NCBI RefSeq assembly: GCF_000264315.1
Contig: NZ_AJXU01000043.1
Coordinates: 1 to 64,000, forward strand
From: Rhodanobacter fulvus Jip2
Lineage (GTDB): Bacteria; Pseudomonadota; Gammaproteobacteria; Xanthomonadales; Rhodanobacteraceae
Length of the DNA: 64,000 bases
Direction: 5' to 3'
The position numbers were made by a program, and so were the translations under genes. Of the stretch, positions 55,473 through 64,000 are shown piece by piece. The stretch's first letter is position 1. Each line of letters opens with the position of its first letter. A model generated the notes under the pieces. It saw nothing but the letters and a program-made list of their open reading frames with translations. It ran no database searches and was not told where the DNA came from.

Positions 55473-56645
55473 ATGGCCCCTCCGGCGGATTTTCAGATGC
55501 CCGATTTTCTCAAGCCGGGGATCGACGCGGATTTCCTGCGCGATTTCCAGACATTGGCACAGCAGTCGTGGGATGCGTGGTTGCGCCAGCAGTCAGCGGC
55601 GACGGGCGCCGGCAGTCCATCGTTTGCTGCCGCCCCCAATGCCGCTGCCGGCAACGAGGTGCTCGATCGCACCCTGGCGGGATTGAAGAGCTATTTCGAA
55701 TGGATGCAGGGCATGACCGCGGGCGCAGCCGGCGTCCCCGGTGCCGACTGGCAGCAACAGGTGCAGCAGCTTTTTGGCGGCGCACAGCAGCCGTTTGCGC
55801 AGGCTTTCCAGCATATCGATGGTGCCGGGATGGAAGGGTTTGCCGGCAAGTGGCATTCCTGGCTGCAGGGAATGCAGCCTGCCGACACCTTGGCGTCCGG
55901 CCCAACGCCCGCTTTCGGGCAGGATCGTGAGCAGCAGATGCAGCGCCAGGCGCTGGCGGCGGCGATGCTGGAGTCGATGCAGGCCAGTGCGCGCTACCAG
56001 TCGCTGATTCAGCGAGCCAATACGCAAGGCATGCAGAAACTGCAGGACAAGCTCGCGGAACACGCCGAACCCGGCCGCCAGATCGAGTCGCTCAAGGCCT
56101 TGTACGACCTGTGGGTGGATGCTGCCGAGGAAGCGTATGCCGAGATCGCGTTGACGGACGAGTTTCGCGAAGCCTACGGTGCGATGGCCAACAGTCAGAT
56201 GCGGGTGCGCAGCTTGCAGCAACAGCAGACCGAGCAACTGTGCCAGCAATGGGGCCTGCCGACGCGCCGCGAGATGGACACGCTGGGCGAGCGCTTGCAG
56301 CAAGTGCGGCGCGAGGCACGGGCATCCCGTGCCGGCACGGCGGTCGACCACTCGAAGGAGATCGCCGATCTGCGCCGGGAGTTGGCCGAGTTGCGCCGTC
56401 AATTGGCTGGTGCGGAGGTGAAGCTGGTTCCCGCCCGGCGATCGGCTGCAAAGAAGGCTCCGGCGAAAGCCGCCGCGAAGACATCGCGTTTGGCCGTAAA
56501 GAAGGCTGCAACCGCAAAACCGGGTGCAACAAGGAAAACCGCCGCCAAAAAGCCCGCGCCCGCCGCGCCACGAAAGTCCGCAGGCAAACCCGCGGCTCGC
56601 AAGTCATCCACGACGCGTACCCCCGCGCCGCGCAAGCGCAAATAA
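55473..56645 (+). CDS. phaE: Class III PHA synthase subunit PhaE with histone H1-like tail
   Basis: PhaE is the non-catalytic partner of PhaC in class III polyhydroxyalkanoate synthases. The 390-residue protein is helical, with the conserved central part ALYDLWVDAAEEAYAEIALTDEFREAYGAMANSQM-type and a coiled-coil segment (EIADLRRELAELRRQL). The last 70 residues are a Lys/Ala/Pro-rich tail with repeated KKA, KPAA and ARK units, like AlgP or histone H1, and should be strongly basic. The tail may bind DNA and link PHA granules to the nucleoid; that is an inference. Confidence 0.85.
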   Translation: MAPPADFQMPDFLKPGIDADFLRDFQTLAQQSWDAWLRQQSAATGAGSPSFAAAPNAAAGNEVLDRTLAGLKSYFEWMQGMTAGAAGVPGADWQQQVQQLFGGAQQPFAQAFQHIDGAGMEGFAGKWHSWLQGMQPADTLASGPTPAFGQDREQQMQRQALAAAMLESMQASARYQSLIQRANTQGMQKLQDKLAEHAEPGRQIESLKALYDLWVDAAEEAYAEIALTDEFREAYGAMANSQMRVRSLQQQQTEQLCQQWGLPTRREMDTLGERLQQVRREARASRAGTAVDHSKEIADLRRELAELRRQLAGAEVKLVPARRSAAKKAPAKAAAKTSRLAVKKAATAKPGATRKTAAKKPAPAAPRKSAGKPAARKSSTTRTPAPRKRK

Positions 56646-56654
56646 GGAGCAGCC

Positions 56655-57719
56655 ATGTACACGCCACTGCGCATCGATCCCACCCGCGCGCTTGCCGACA
56701 TCAACACGTTCCAGCGCAAGCTGGCCGCGGGCATGGGTCATTTGCGCAACATGCGCGAACCCGATTACGCCAACACCCCGCGCGAACTGGTCTACAGCGA
56801 GGACAAGCTCAAGGTCTGGCACTTCACGGGCACCGCACCCACGTCGAAGACGCCGCTGCTGATCGTCTATGCGCTGGTCAATACGGTGTGGATGACCGAC
56901 CTGCAGGCCGACCGTTCGATGGTGCGCAACCTGCTGGAGCAGGGCGAGGACGTCTACCTGATCGATTGGGGTTATCCCGACGGCGCCGATCGCTGGCTGA
57001 CGCTGGACGACTACATCAACGGCTACCTCGACCGTTGTGTCGATGCGGTACGCCGACGGCACGATCTCGATGCGATCAACCTGCTTGGCATCTGCCAGGG
57101 CGGCGCGTTCTCGCTGTGCTATGCCGCGCTGCATCGGGACAAGGTGAAAAACCTGATCACCATGGTCACCCCGGTGGATTTCCAGACCCCGGACAACATG
57201 CTGTCGCACTGGTGCCGCAACCTCGATGTGGACCTGTTCGTCGACACCATGGGCAACATTCCCGCGGGGCTGATGAACTACGTGTACCTCACGCTGAAGC
57301 CGGTGCGCTTGAACCAGCAGAAATACATCGGCATGGTCGACATCCTGGACAACCCGGTGGAGCTGGAAAACTTCCTGCGCATGGAGCGCTGGATCTTCGA
57401 TTCGCCGGACCAGGCCGGCGAGGCATTCCGGCAGTTCATCAAGGATTTCTACCAGGGCAACAAGCTCATCAAGGGTACGCTGGAGATCGGCGGACAGCGC
57501 GTGGATCTGGGCGAGGTGACCCAGCCGGTGTTGAACATCTTCGCCGAGCAGGATCATCTGGTGCCGCCGGATGCCTCGCGCGCACTGGGCGAGCATGTCG
57601 GCAGCAGCGACTACACCCAGCTGGCGTTCAAGGGCGGCCACATCGGCATCTACGTATCCGGTCGCGCGCAGCGCGAGGTGCCGCCGGCGATTCATCAATG
57701 GTTGCGTGCGCGGCAGTAG
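56655..57719 (+). CDS. phaC: Class III poly(R)-hydroxyalkanoic acid synthase subunit PhaC
   Basis: PhaC polymerises 3-hydroxyacyl-CoA into PHA. At 354 residues it has class III size. The lipase-like box is GICQGG with the nucleophilic Cys, the general-base Asp is in FAEQDHLVPP, and the His is in FKGGHIGIYVSG. AAGGAG precedes the ATG, 9 nt after phaE, so both subunits come from one mRNA. Confidence 0.93.
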   Translation: MYTPLRIDPTRALADINTFQRKLAAGMGHLRNMREPDYANTPRELVYSEDKLKVWHFTGTAPTSKTPLLIVYALVNTVWMTDLQADRSMVRNLLEQGEDVYLIDWGYPDGADRWLTLDDYINGYLDRCVDAVRRRHDLDAINLLGICQGGAFSLCYAALHRDKVKNLITMVTPVDFQTPDNMLSHWCRNLDVDLFVDTMGNIPAGLMNYVYLTLKPVRLNQQKYIGMVDILDNPVELENFLRMERWIFDSPDQAGEAFRQFIKDFYQGNKLIKGTLEIGGQRVDLGEVTQPVLNIFAEQDHLVPPDASRALGEHVGSSDYTQLAFKGGHIGIYVSGRAQREVPPAIHQWLRARQ

Positions 57720-57790
57720 TCGCTGCGTTGGCGCGCTGCTTTTTACCTGTAACTCACCCCCGAGGCGCGGCGCTCCCCTAAAATAGCGGG

Positions 57791-58813
57791 ATGACCCAGA
57801 CCCCATCGGCAACCCACGACACCATCCGCGCCGTGCAGTGGCGCGGCGATCACCTGTGCCTGCTCGACCAGCGATTGCTGCCTGCGGAGGAACGCTGGAT
57901 CGAATGCCGGGACACCGCGCAGGTCACCGCGGCAATCCGCGATCTGGCTGTGCGCGGGGCGCCGGCCATCGGTATTGCGGCGGCGTGGGGCGTGGCGATG
58001 GCCGCCCGGCAGCAGGCACCGCTGGACGATGCCTTGGCGATGTTGCGCGCGGCGCGGCCTACCGCGGTCAACCTGATGTGGGCGCTGGATCGCATGAAGA
58101 AGCGCATCGCCGCCGGTGCCGATGCGGAGGCACTGCTGCGCGAGGCGCAGGCGATCCAGGACGAGGACCTCGCCGCCAACCGCCGCATGGGCGAGCTGGG
58201 CGCCGGCCTGATCGCGCCGGGATCCGGCGTGTTGACCCATTGCAACACTGGGTCGTTGGCCACCGCCGGATTCGGCACGGCGCTGGGTGTGATCCGTGCC
58301 GGTGTTGCGGCGGATCGCATCGTGCGCGTGTACGCCGGCGAAACCCGGCCGTGGCTGCAAGGTGCGCGGCTCACGATGTGGGAACTGGTGCGCGATGGCA
58401 TTCCCGCGCAACTCATCGCCGACTCCGCGGCGTCGCACCTGATGAAGTCCGGCGCGGTGCAATGGGTGATCGTCGGCGCCGACCGGATCGCCGCCAACGG
58501 CGACGTCGCCAACAAGATCGGCACTTACCAGCTGGCGATTGCCGCGAAATACCACGGCGTGAAGTTAATGGTGGTGGCGCCGTCCTCGACCATCGACATG
58601 GCTACCGCCACGGGTGAGGAAATCGAGATTGAACTGCGCGATGCCACCGAGTTGCTCGGCATCGCCGGTCGGCGCACGGTGGTCGAGGGTGCGCAGGCGT
58701 GGAATCCCGTATTCGACGTGACACCGGCCGAGTTGATCGACGCCATCGTCACCGAGCGGGGCGTGATCGAACGGCCAAGTGTGCTCGCGATGCAGGCGAT
58801 GTTCGGCAGCTGA
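57791..58813 (+). CDS. mtnA: S-methyl-5-thioribose-1-phosphate isomerase
   Basis: MtnA converts methylthioribose 1-phosphate to methylthioribulose 1-phosphate in methionine salvage. [18 protein letters not shown], the catalytic Cys in [13 protein letters not shown] and the Asp in [18 protein letters not shown] are conserved. Length 340. It stands alone upstream of gyrA. The following 300 bp (58814-59113) hold only the gyrA promoter region. Confidence 0.94.
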   Translation: MTQTPSATHDTIRAVQWRGDHLCLLDQRLLPAEERWIECRDTAQVTAAIRDLAVRGAPAIGIAAAWGVAMAARQQAPLDDALAMLRAARPTAVNLMWALDRMKKRIAAGADAEALLREAQAIQDEDLAANRRMGELGAGLIAPGSGVLTHCNTGSLATAGFGTALGVIRAGVAADRIVRVYAGETRPWLQGARLTMWELVRDGIPAQLIADSAASHLMKSGAVQWVIVGADRIAANGDVANKIGTYQLAIAAKYHGVKLMVVAPSSTIDMATATGEEIEIELRDATELLGIAGRRTVVEGAQAWNPVFDVTPAELIDAIVTERGVIERPSVLAMQAMFGS

Positions 58814-59020
58814 GGCTGCGCTGGCGAGTGTCGCACGCGGCCAGAAAACGCCCTCGCGCTTTATCGTTTCGCCGCCATTTTCGCAGCGCTGAACGTCGCC
58901 GTTCCGGCGCCTTTGCGCTTCCATTTCCGGCAGCCCGCGGAGCACTTTCCCGCGGCGGGGATGTGTCGCCGTAAGTTATTGATCGAAAAGCATTAAATAC
59001 TGTCTTTTTGGGGCTGCGCA

Positions 59021-59029
59021 TGGTACACT
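59021..59029 (+). promoter_or_regulatory. Extended -10 promoter of gyrA
   Basis: TGG-TACACT is an extended -10 about 85 nt upstream of gyrA. No good -35 stands 17 nt before it. The preceding 58814-58980 shows no gene or strong hairpin. Confidence 0.5.
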
Positions 59030-59113
59030 CCACGGGTTGATTTCGGGCCATCGGCGCATGCCGCTCCAGGCGCGTCGCCAGCGCCCCTTTTTCATACCCA
59101 GGGAAGCCGATTA

Positions 59114-61774
59114 ATGGCAGAACTCGCCAAAGAAGTCATACGCGTCAATATCGAAGACGAGATGCGCCAGAGTTACCTCGATTACGCCATGAGCGTCATC
59201 GTGGGGCGCGCTCTACCGGATGTCCGTGATGGATTGAAGCCCGTGCATCGCCGTGTGCTGTTCGCGATGAACGAACTGGGCAATGTGTGGAACAAGCCAT
59301 ACAAGAAATCGGCCCGCGTGGTCGGTGACGTCATCGGTAAATACCATCCGCATGGCGATCAGTCGGTCTACGACGCGATCGTGCGCATGGCCCAGCCGTT
59401 CTCGCTGCGCTACATGCTGGTCGATGGCCAGGGCAACTTCGGCTCGGTCGATGGCGACAACGCCGCGGCCATGCGATACACCGAGGTGCGCATGTCGCGC
59501 CTCACGCATGAATTGCTGGCGGACATCGACAAGGACACCGTCGATTTCGGCTTCAACTACGACGAGAGCGAGCGCGAGCCGCTGGTGTTGCCCTCGCGCG
59601 TGCCGAACCTGCTGATCAACGGTTCGGCCGGTATCGCGGTGGGCATGGCCACCAACATTCCGCCGCACAACCTCAACGAGGTGATCGCGGCAACCATCGC
59701 GCTGATCGACGAGCCGTCGCTCGGCATCGACGATCTGATGCACTACATCCCGGGTCCGGATTTTCCGACCTGCGGCATCATCAACGGTTCGTCCGGCATC
59801 ATCGAGGCGTACCGCACCGGTCGCGGCCGCATCCTGGTGCGCGCCAAGGCGGAGGTGGAAACCGATGCCCATGGTCGCGAGACGATCCTCATCCACGAGC
59901 TGCCGTACCAGGTGAACAAGGCGCGACTGATCGAGAAGATCGCCGAGCTGGTGAAGGAAAAGAAGCTCGAGGGCATCAGCGAGCTGCGCGACGAGTCGGA
60001 CAAGGACGGCATGCGCGTGGTCATCGAGATCCGCAAGGACGCGATGGGTGACGTGGTACTCAACAACCTGTTCCAGCAGACGCAGTTGCAGGTCACCTTC
60101 GGCATCAACATGGTGGCCTTGCTGGATGGCCAGCCCAAGCTGCTGAACCTCAAGGACATCCTTGAAGCGTTCATCCGCCATCGCCGCGAAGTGGTTACTC
60201 GCCGCACGATCTTCGACCTGCGCAAGGCGCGTGCGCGTGCGCATATCCTCGAAGGCCTCACGGTGGCGCTGGCCAACATCGACGAGATGATCGAACTGAT
60301 CAAGACCTCGTCGTCGCCGGCCGAAGCGCGCGAGCGCATGGTGGCGCGGCGCTGGGAGGCCGGGCTGGTACGCGCGCTGCTATCGGCCACCGGCTCCGAG
60401 GCGTCGCGGCCGGAGGAAATGGACCCACGCGATGGCCTGAAGGACGATGGCTACCAGTTGTCCGAGGCGCAGGCGCTGGAAATCCTGGCGATGCGGCTGC
60501 ACCGCCTCACCGGCCTGGAGCAGGAAAAACTCTCCGACGAATACCGGCAGATCCTGGAAACCATCCGCGGCCTGATCGAGATCCTGGAAAACCCCGCACG
60601 CCTGCTGGAGGTGATCCGCGAGGAGCTGGAGGCCGTCAATGCCGAATTCGGCGACGCCCGCCGCACCGAGATCCAGCATTCGCAGGAAGACCTCAACGTG
60701 CTGGACCTGATCGCGCCGGAGGACATGGTGGTCACCTTGTCCCACACCGGTTACGTCAAGCGCCAGCCGGCCAGCACGTATCGCTCGCAGCGGCGCGGTG
60801 GCAAGGGGCGCTCGGCGTCAGCCTTGAAGGAAGAGGACGTCGTCGAGCAGTTGTGGGTGGTGAACACGCACGACACCCTGCTGACCTTCACCAGCACCGG
60901 TCGCGTCTACTGGCTCAATGTCTACCAGATCCCCGAGGCGAGCCCGGGCGCGCGCGGCAAGCCGATCGTGAACCTGCTGCCGCTGGGTGAGGGCGAACAC
61001 GTGCAGGCAGTGCTGCCGATTCGCGATTACAGCGACGACCGCTACGTGTTCTTCGCCACCCGCCAGGGTACGGTCAAGAAAACGCCGCTGGGCGAATTCG
61101 CGTTCCAGTTGCAGAAGGGCAAATTGGCGATCCGCCTCAACGAGGACGATGCGCTGGTCAACGTGGAGCTTACCGACGGCAACAGCGACATCTTGCTGTT
61201 CGCCTCCAACGGCAAGGTCAACCGCTTCGACGAAAACACCGTGCGCTCGATGGGCCGTACCGCCGCTGGCGTGCGCGGCATGAAGCTGGCCAAGGATGCC
61301 CACGTGGTTTCGCTGATCGTGGCGGCCGAAGGCGACATCCTCACCGCCACCGAACGCGGCTACGGCAAGCGTACCCCGCTGGTGGAGTTCACCAAGAAGG
61401 GTCGCGGCACGCAGGGCGTCATCGGCATCCAGTGCTCCGAGCGCAACGGCGCGCTGGTTGCCGCCGCGCAGGTCACCGAAGAGCACGAACTCATGCTCAT
61501 CTCCGACCAGGGCACGCTGGTACGCACCCGCGTGGCGGAGGTTTCGCAACTGGGTCGCAATACCCAGGGCGTCACCCTGATCCGCCTGCCCGCCGACGAG
61601 AAACTGGTCAGCGTGATGCGGCTCGATGCGGAGGAGGATGCCGTCGACGAGAACGCCGCCGTGGATGGCGACGCACCCGTGGACGGAGGCGGCAGTGACG
61701 CGACCGAGGGAAACCCGGAAGTGACTGATCCGACCGAGACTGATCCGACCGGGACGGACCCGACGGAAGAGTGA
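59114..61774 (+). CDS. gyrA: DNA gyrase subunit A
   Basis: GyrA is the DNA breakage and wrapping subunit of gyrase. The active-site tyrosine is in MRYTEVRM, near residue 122. The GyrA box QRRGGKGRS in the C-terminal beta-propeller separates it from ParC. The quinolone region reads [18 protein letters not shown], with Gln at E. coli position 83 instead of Ser. The C-terminus is a long acidic tail with three TDPT(E/G) repeats encoded by 15-nt DNA repeats (61724-61768). Length 886. Confidence 0.97.
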   Translation: MAELAKEVIRVNIEDEMRQSYLDYAMSVIVGRALPDVRDGLKPVHRRVLFAMNELGNVWNKPYKKSARVVGDVIGKYHPHGDQSVYDAIVRMAQPFSLRYMLVDGQGNFGSVDGDNAAAMRYTEVRMSRLTHELLADIDKDTVDFGFNYDESEREPLVLPSRVPNLLINGSAGIAVGMATNIPPHNLNEVIAATIALIDEPSLGIDDLMHYIPGPDFPTCGIINGSSGIIEAYRTGRGRILVRAKAEVETDAHGRETILIHELPYQVNKARLIEKIAELVKEKKLEGISELRDESDKDGMRVVIEIRKDAMGDVVLNNLFQQTQLQVTFGINMVALLDGQPKLLNLKDILEAFIRHRREVVTRRTIFDLRKARARAHILEGLTVALANIDEMIELIKTSSSPAEARERMVARRWEAGLVRALLSATGSEASRPEEMDPRDGLKDDGYQLSEAQALEILAMRLHRLTGLEQEKLSDEYRQILETIRGLIEILENPARLLEVIREELEAVNAEFGDARRTEIQHSQEDLNVLDLIAPEDMVVTLSHTGYVKRQPASTYRSQRRGGKGRSASALKEEDVVEQLWVVNTHDTLLTFTSTGRVYWLNVYQIPEASPGARGKPIVNLLPLGEGEHVQAVLPIRDYSDDRYVFFATRQGTVKKTPLGEFAFQLQKGKLAIRLNEDDALVNVELTDGNSDILLFASNGKVNRFDENTVRSMGRTAAGVRGMKLAKDAHVVSLIVAAEGDILTATERGYGKRTPLVEFTKKGRGTQGVIGIQCSERNGALVAAAQVTEEHELMLISDQGTLVRTRVAEVSQLGRNTQGVTLIRLPADEKLVSVMRLDAEEDAVDENAAVDGDAPVDGGGSDATEGNPEVTDPTETDPTGTDPTEE

Positions 61775-61794
61775 TTCTGTCGCGTCTCTGAAGC

Positions 61795-61822
61795 AAAGGC
61801 CCCGGCAATGCCGGGGCCTTTT
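61795..61822 (+). terminator. Terminator after gyrA
   Basis: AAAGGCCCCGGC and GCCGGGGCCTTT form a 12-bp stem around AAT, followed by T. Bases 61823-62019 hold no gene. Confidence 0.88.
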
Positions 61823-62019
61823 GCATGTGGCCTGGGAGCCTGTGCGACAGGAATCTTCCGGGCTGCAAAGCGTCTGCGTGGTCCGTATTCCCGCCGCTTC
61901 CTGACCCATGGAACCATCATGGGCCGGCGAACCGTCGAGATCTGTCCTCACGCAACCACTTTTGACCAGCTTCGCTGTTGTAAAGCTCTTCGCCTCGAAA
62001 GTTTCTGCCGCCCAGGCTC

Positions 62020-62517
62020 CTAGCTGGCCAGGCCCGACTCGTCGATCGCCGCCAGTATCGCCTCGGCCGTGGATACGCGAAGTTCGCCCGGCGCCTCGAC
62101 ATGCAGCAGACGCACCACGCCATCATCCGCGTACAGCGCGAAACGCCGCGCACGCACACCCATGCCGAAGGCCGAGCCATCGAATTCCAGCCCCAGCGAA
62201 CGGGTGAAGCCGGCATTGCCGTCGGCCAGCATCAACAGGCCCGGTGGCGTCTGCAGTGATGTCGCCCATGCCCGCATCACGTGCGCATCGTTGACCGCCA
62301 GGCACATCAGGTCGATCCCGCGGGCCTTGAAATCCTCGGCGTGGTGGATGTAGCCCGGCACATGCAGCGTCGAGCAGGTGGGCGTGAAGGCGCCGGGGAC
62401 GCCTACCAGCACGGTCTTGCGGCCGGCGAACAGTTCACCGGTGTGACGCGACTGGACGTCGCCGTCGACAACCCGTATCGCTACGTCGGGCAGCTTTTCA
62501 CCAGGCTGGATGGGCAT
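62020..62517 (-). CDS. Peroxiredoxin, Prx5-like
   Basis: A thiol peroxidase of the AhpC/TSA superfamily. The peroxidatic cysteine is Cys48 in GVPGAFTPTCS, the Prx5 pattern, followed by HVPGYI and FKARGIDLMCLAVNDAHVMRAW. At 165 residues it is normal length. The ATG at 62517 (MPIQPGEKLPDV) is the conserved start; the frame is open to 62784 without homology-like sequence. It is divergent from the Hsp20 gene. Confidence 0.9.
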   Translation of the reverse strand: MPIQPGEKLPDVAIRVVDGDVQSRHTGELFAGRKTVLVGVPGAFTPTCSTLHVPGYIHHAEDFKARGIDLMCLAVNDAHVMRAWATSLQTPPGLLMLADGNAGFTRSLGLEFDGSAFGMGVRARRFALYADDGVVRLLHVEAPGELRVSTAEAILAAIDESGLAS

Positions 62518-62607
62518 GCGAAGGGTCCGGTAATCAGAAAGCGTGATGCTACGGCATACGCCAGGTGAACGGGCAGGCAAGGGGTCGGATGCCACGTGCG
62601 CCATCGC

Positions 62608-62635
62608 CTTGAATCGCCCGCGGAAGTACCTATTT
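62608..62635 (+). promoter_or_regulatory. Sigma-32 (heat shock)-like promoter of the Hsp20 gene
   Basis: CTTGAAT, 13 nt, ACCTATTT. This matches the RpoH consensus (CTTGAAA, 11-16 nt, CCCCATNT) in both boxes and in spacing, and lies 47 nt before the Hsp20 ATG. Confidence 0.6.
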
Positions 62636-62681
62636 TCACTGCAGGCGGCGACGGGCCGCATCCATCTTGAGGAGACGTGCA

Positions 62682-63149
62682 ATGAATCTGGGTCGTCATT
62701 CCATCTGGAACGCGAGCAATGCCCTGCCTGAGGAAATCCGCCAGGCGTTCGATCGCTTCCTGCAACCGGCGGACAGCGATGCATCCAACGTGGTCACCAG
62801 CCAGTGGGCGCCGCGCGTGGACATTCGTGAGGACGAGCAGCGCTTCGTGATTCTGGCGGATATCCCCGGTGTGGATCCCGCGCAGATCGAAGTGAGCATG
62901 GACAAGGGCATCCTTACCATCAAGGGCGAGCGCGAAGCCGATCTCGGCACCGAAGGCAGCGAGGCCACCAAGGGCAAGTTCACCCGGGTCGAGCGGGCGC
63001 GCGGAGCGTTCCACCGGCGCTTTGCGTTGCCGGACAGTGCCGACGCCGAGGGCATCACCGCCAACGGCAAGCTCGGTGTGCTGGAAATCGTGATCCCGAA
63101 AAAGGCACTGGCAACGCCGCGACGCATTACCATCAACACCGGCCATTGA
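62682..63149 (+). CDS. Small heat shock protein, Hsp20/alpha-crystallin family
   Basis: A 155-residue ATP-independent holdase. The alpha-crystallin domain (about 45-140) runs from VDIREDEQRFVILADIPG through IEVSMDKGILTIKGER to the GVLEIVIPKK motif. A C-terminal IxI anchor (ITI) is present. GAGGAG precedes ATG 62682. It is followed by a palindromic element and a cbpA-like gene, forming a small protein-quality group. Confidence 0.92.
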   Translation: MNLGRHSIWNASNALPEEIRQAFDRFLQPADSDASNVVTSQWAPRVDIREDEQRFVILADIPGVDPAQIEVSMDKGILTIKGEREADLGTEGSEATKGKFTRVERARGAFHRRFALPDSADAEGITANGKLGVLEIVIPKKALATPRRITINTGH

Positions 63150-63171
63150 GCCGGCCGGCCACGGGCCGGTG

Positions 63172-63340
63172 CCAGGAGCGTGGGTGGAAGAAACCAAGGG
63201 AGCGAGGCGAAGCGATTTTGAGCCGGATTTTTCGATTGTTTGAGGAAGATAGCCGTAGCTATCTGACGAGAAGGAGCGGAAAACCCGGCCAATAGCGCAA
63301 AGCCGCAGCCCCTTGCGTTTCTACCGCCTACGCTCCTAGG
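63172..63340. repeat. Large imperfect palindrome (MITE-like or structured RNA)
   Basis: The 169-nt segment is almost a single inverted repeat centred at 63255-63256. The left arm starts CCAGGAGCGTGGGTGGAAG and the inverse of the right arm starts CCTAGGAGCGTAGGCGGTAG; similarity continues through AGAAAC, AAGGG, CCGGxTTTT and ends in the perfect AGATAGC-CGTA-GCTATCT. No coding frame fits. No target-site duplication is seen. Confidence 0.75.
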
Positions 63341-63350
63341 TTGCATGAAC

Positions 63351-63383
63351 ACCCGCGGCGGCACGGATTCGCCGCGGGTTTTG
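63351..63383 (+). terminator. Terminator-like hairpin upstream of the cbpA-like gene
   Basis: ACCCGCGGCG pairs with CGCCGCGGGT around 9 nt and is followed by TTTT. It would end transcripts from the Hsp20 gene; the next gene starts 20 nt later. Confidence 0.75.
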
Positions 63384-63402
63384 CGTTCGTTGGGGAGTGG
63401 TA

Positions 63403-64000
63403 GTGGAATTCAAAGATTATTACGACATTCTGGGCGTCAAGCCCGACGCGACCGAGGCCGAGATCAAGGCGGCGTATCGGAAGCTGGCGCGCAAATACCA
63501 CCCGGACAAGAACAAGGACGCCGGCGCCGAGGAGAAGTTCAAGGCCGCCAACGAGGCACAGGAAGTGCTGATGGATGCGGAGAAGCGCCGCTCCTATGAC
63601 CAGCTGCGCGCGGGTGGCTATCGCGGTGGTGAACAGTTCCGGCCACCGCCGGGCTGGCAGGGCCAAAGCCAGGGTTTCAACGACACCGGCGGCGATTTCA
63701 GCGATTTCTTCGAAAGCCTGTTCGGTCGCGGCGGTGCCGCCGGTGCGCGCGGGCAGGCACGTCCGCGGCGTGGTCGCGATGTGCAGGCGTCGGTGCAGAT
63801 CGAATTGCAGACGGCGTTCGATGGCGGCCGCACGCGGCTGGCCATGCAGGACCCGGCCGGTGGCGAACGCGTGCTGGAGGTGAAGATTCCGGCGGGTATC
63901 CAGCCCGGTCAGGTCATCCGCCTGGCCGGGCAGGGCCAGGCTGGCGTGGCCGGTGGCCCCAAGGGCGACCTGCTGCTGGAGATCGGCATACGCGATGATC
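63403..64000 (+). CDS. DnaJ-class co-chaperone, CbpA-like (3' end beyond window)
   Basis: The GTG at 63403 begins [20 protein letters not shown]-domain with HPD (33-35) and DQLRAGG is followed by a Gly/Phe-rich linker. The C-terminal substrate-binding domain begins at [19 protein letters not shown]. No zinc-finger cysteines appear, so it is CbpA-type rather than DnaJ. GGGGAG lies 5 nt upstream of the start. The frame is open to the window end and the rest is missing. Confidence 0.85.
   Translation, partial: MEFKDYYDILGVKPDATEAEIKAAYRKLARKYHPDKNKDAGAEEKFKAANEAQEVLMDAEKRRSYDQLRAGGYRGGEQFRPPPGWQGQSQGFNDTGGDFSDFFESLFGRGGAAGARGQARPRRGRDVQASVQIELQTAFDGGRTRLAMQDPAGGERVLEVKIPAGIQPGQVIRLAGQGQAGVAGGPKGDLLLEIGIRDD

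Overview
The window is high-GC bacterial core chromosome. Gene order and protein style (HisS, the FabH-to-HolB cluster, a NuoG with no N7 cysteines, class III PHA synthase, a Gln at GyrA position 83, and intergenic GGGAAT heptad repeats) point to the Gammaproteobacteria order Xanthomonadales/Lysobacterales, most probably Rhodanobacteraceae (the Rhodanobacter/Dyella/Luteibacter group). The family-level call is an inference from recognised protein families; no database was searched.

Layout. (1) 1-3.3 kb: lspA, ispH, tRNA-Pro and hisS. (2) 3.4-6.5 kb: an envelope cluster with a DUF6165 protein, a GT9 heptosyltransferase-like enzyme, Kdo kinase KdkA and an MBL-fold hydrolase. (3) 6.5-10.2 kb: tRNA-Ser(GGA), 4.5S RNA (ffs), dnaX, ybaB, recR and a HIT protein. 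(4) 10.3-14.8 kb, minus strand: a Slp-type lipoprotein, then the MoxR / DUF58 / transglutaminase (TgpA) trio read as overlapping genes. (5) 14.9-27.6 kb: yceF and a small membrane protein diverge from yceD-rpmF-fabH-fabD-fabG-acpP-fabF-pabB-pabC-mltG-tmk-holB. This is the Escherichia coli yceF...holB arrangement without plsX, followed by a PIG-L deacetylase. (6) 27.8-30.6 kb: a GAF-PAS-GGDEF-EAL c-di-GMP enzyme and PilZ. (7) 30.9-45.8 kb: the complete 14-gene NADH:quinone oxidoreductase operon nuoA-N. (8) 45.9-55.4 kb: the metY-type translation/RNA operon tRNA-fMet-rimP-nusA-infB-rbfA-truB-rpsO-pnp. (9) 55.5-58.8 kb: class III polyhydroxyalkanoate synthase genes phaE and phaC, then mtnA. (10) 59.1-64 kb: gyrA, a peroxiredoxin, Hsp20 behind a sigma-32-like promoter, and a CbpA-like DnaJ protein cut by the window end.

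Most genes are housekeeping and packed tightly, with ATGA, TGATG or GTGA start/stop overlaps. No phage, IS, CRISPR or defence island is visible. The unexplained structure is between genes. A family of inverted GGGAAT heptad arrays sits 7-10 nt upstream of recR, nuoE and rbfA inside conserved operons. A REP doublet supplies the stop codon of the heptosyltransferase gene. A 169-nt near-complete palindrome lies before the cbpA-like gene. Hairpin clusters occur at nuoK/nuoL, in the rpsO leader and between tRNA-fMet and rimP. At the protein level the notable points are a histone H1-like tail on PhaE, an intact GGDEF-EAL enzyme beside PilZ, and an acidic repeat tail on GyrA.
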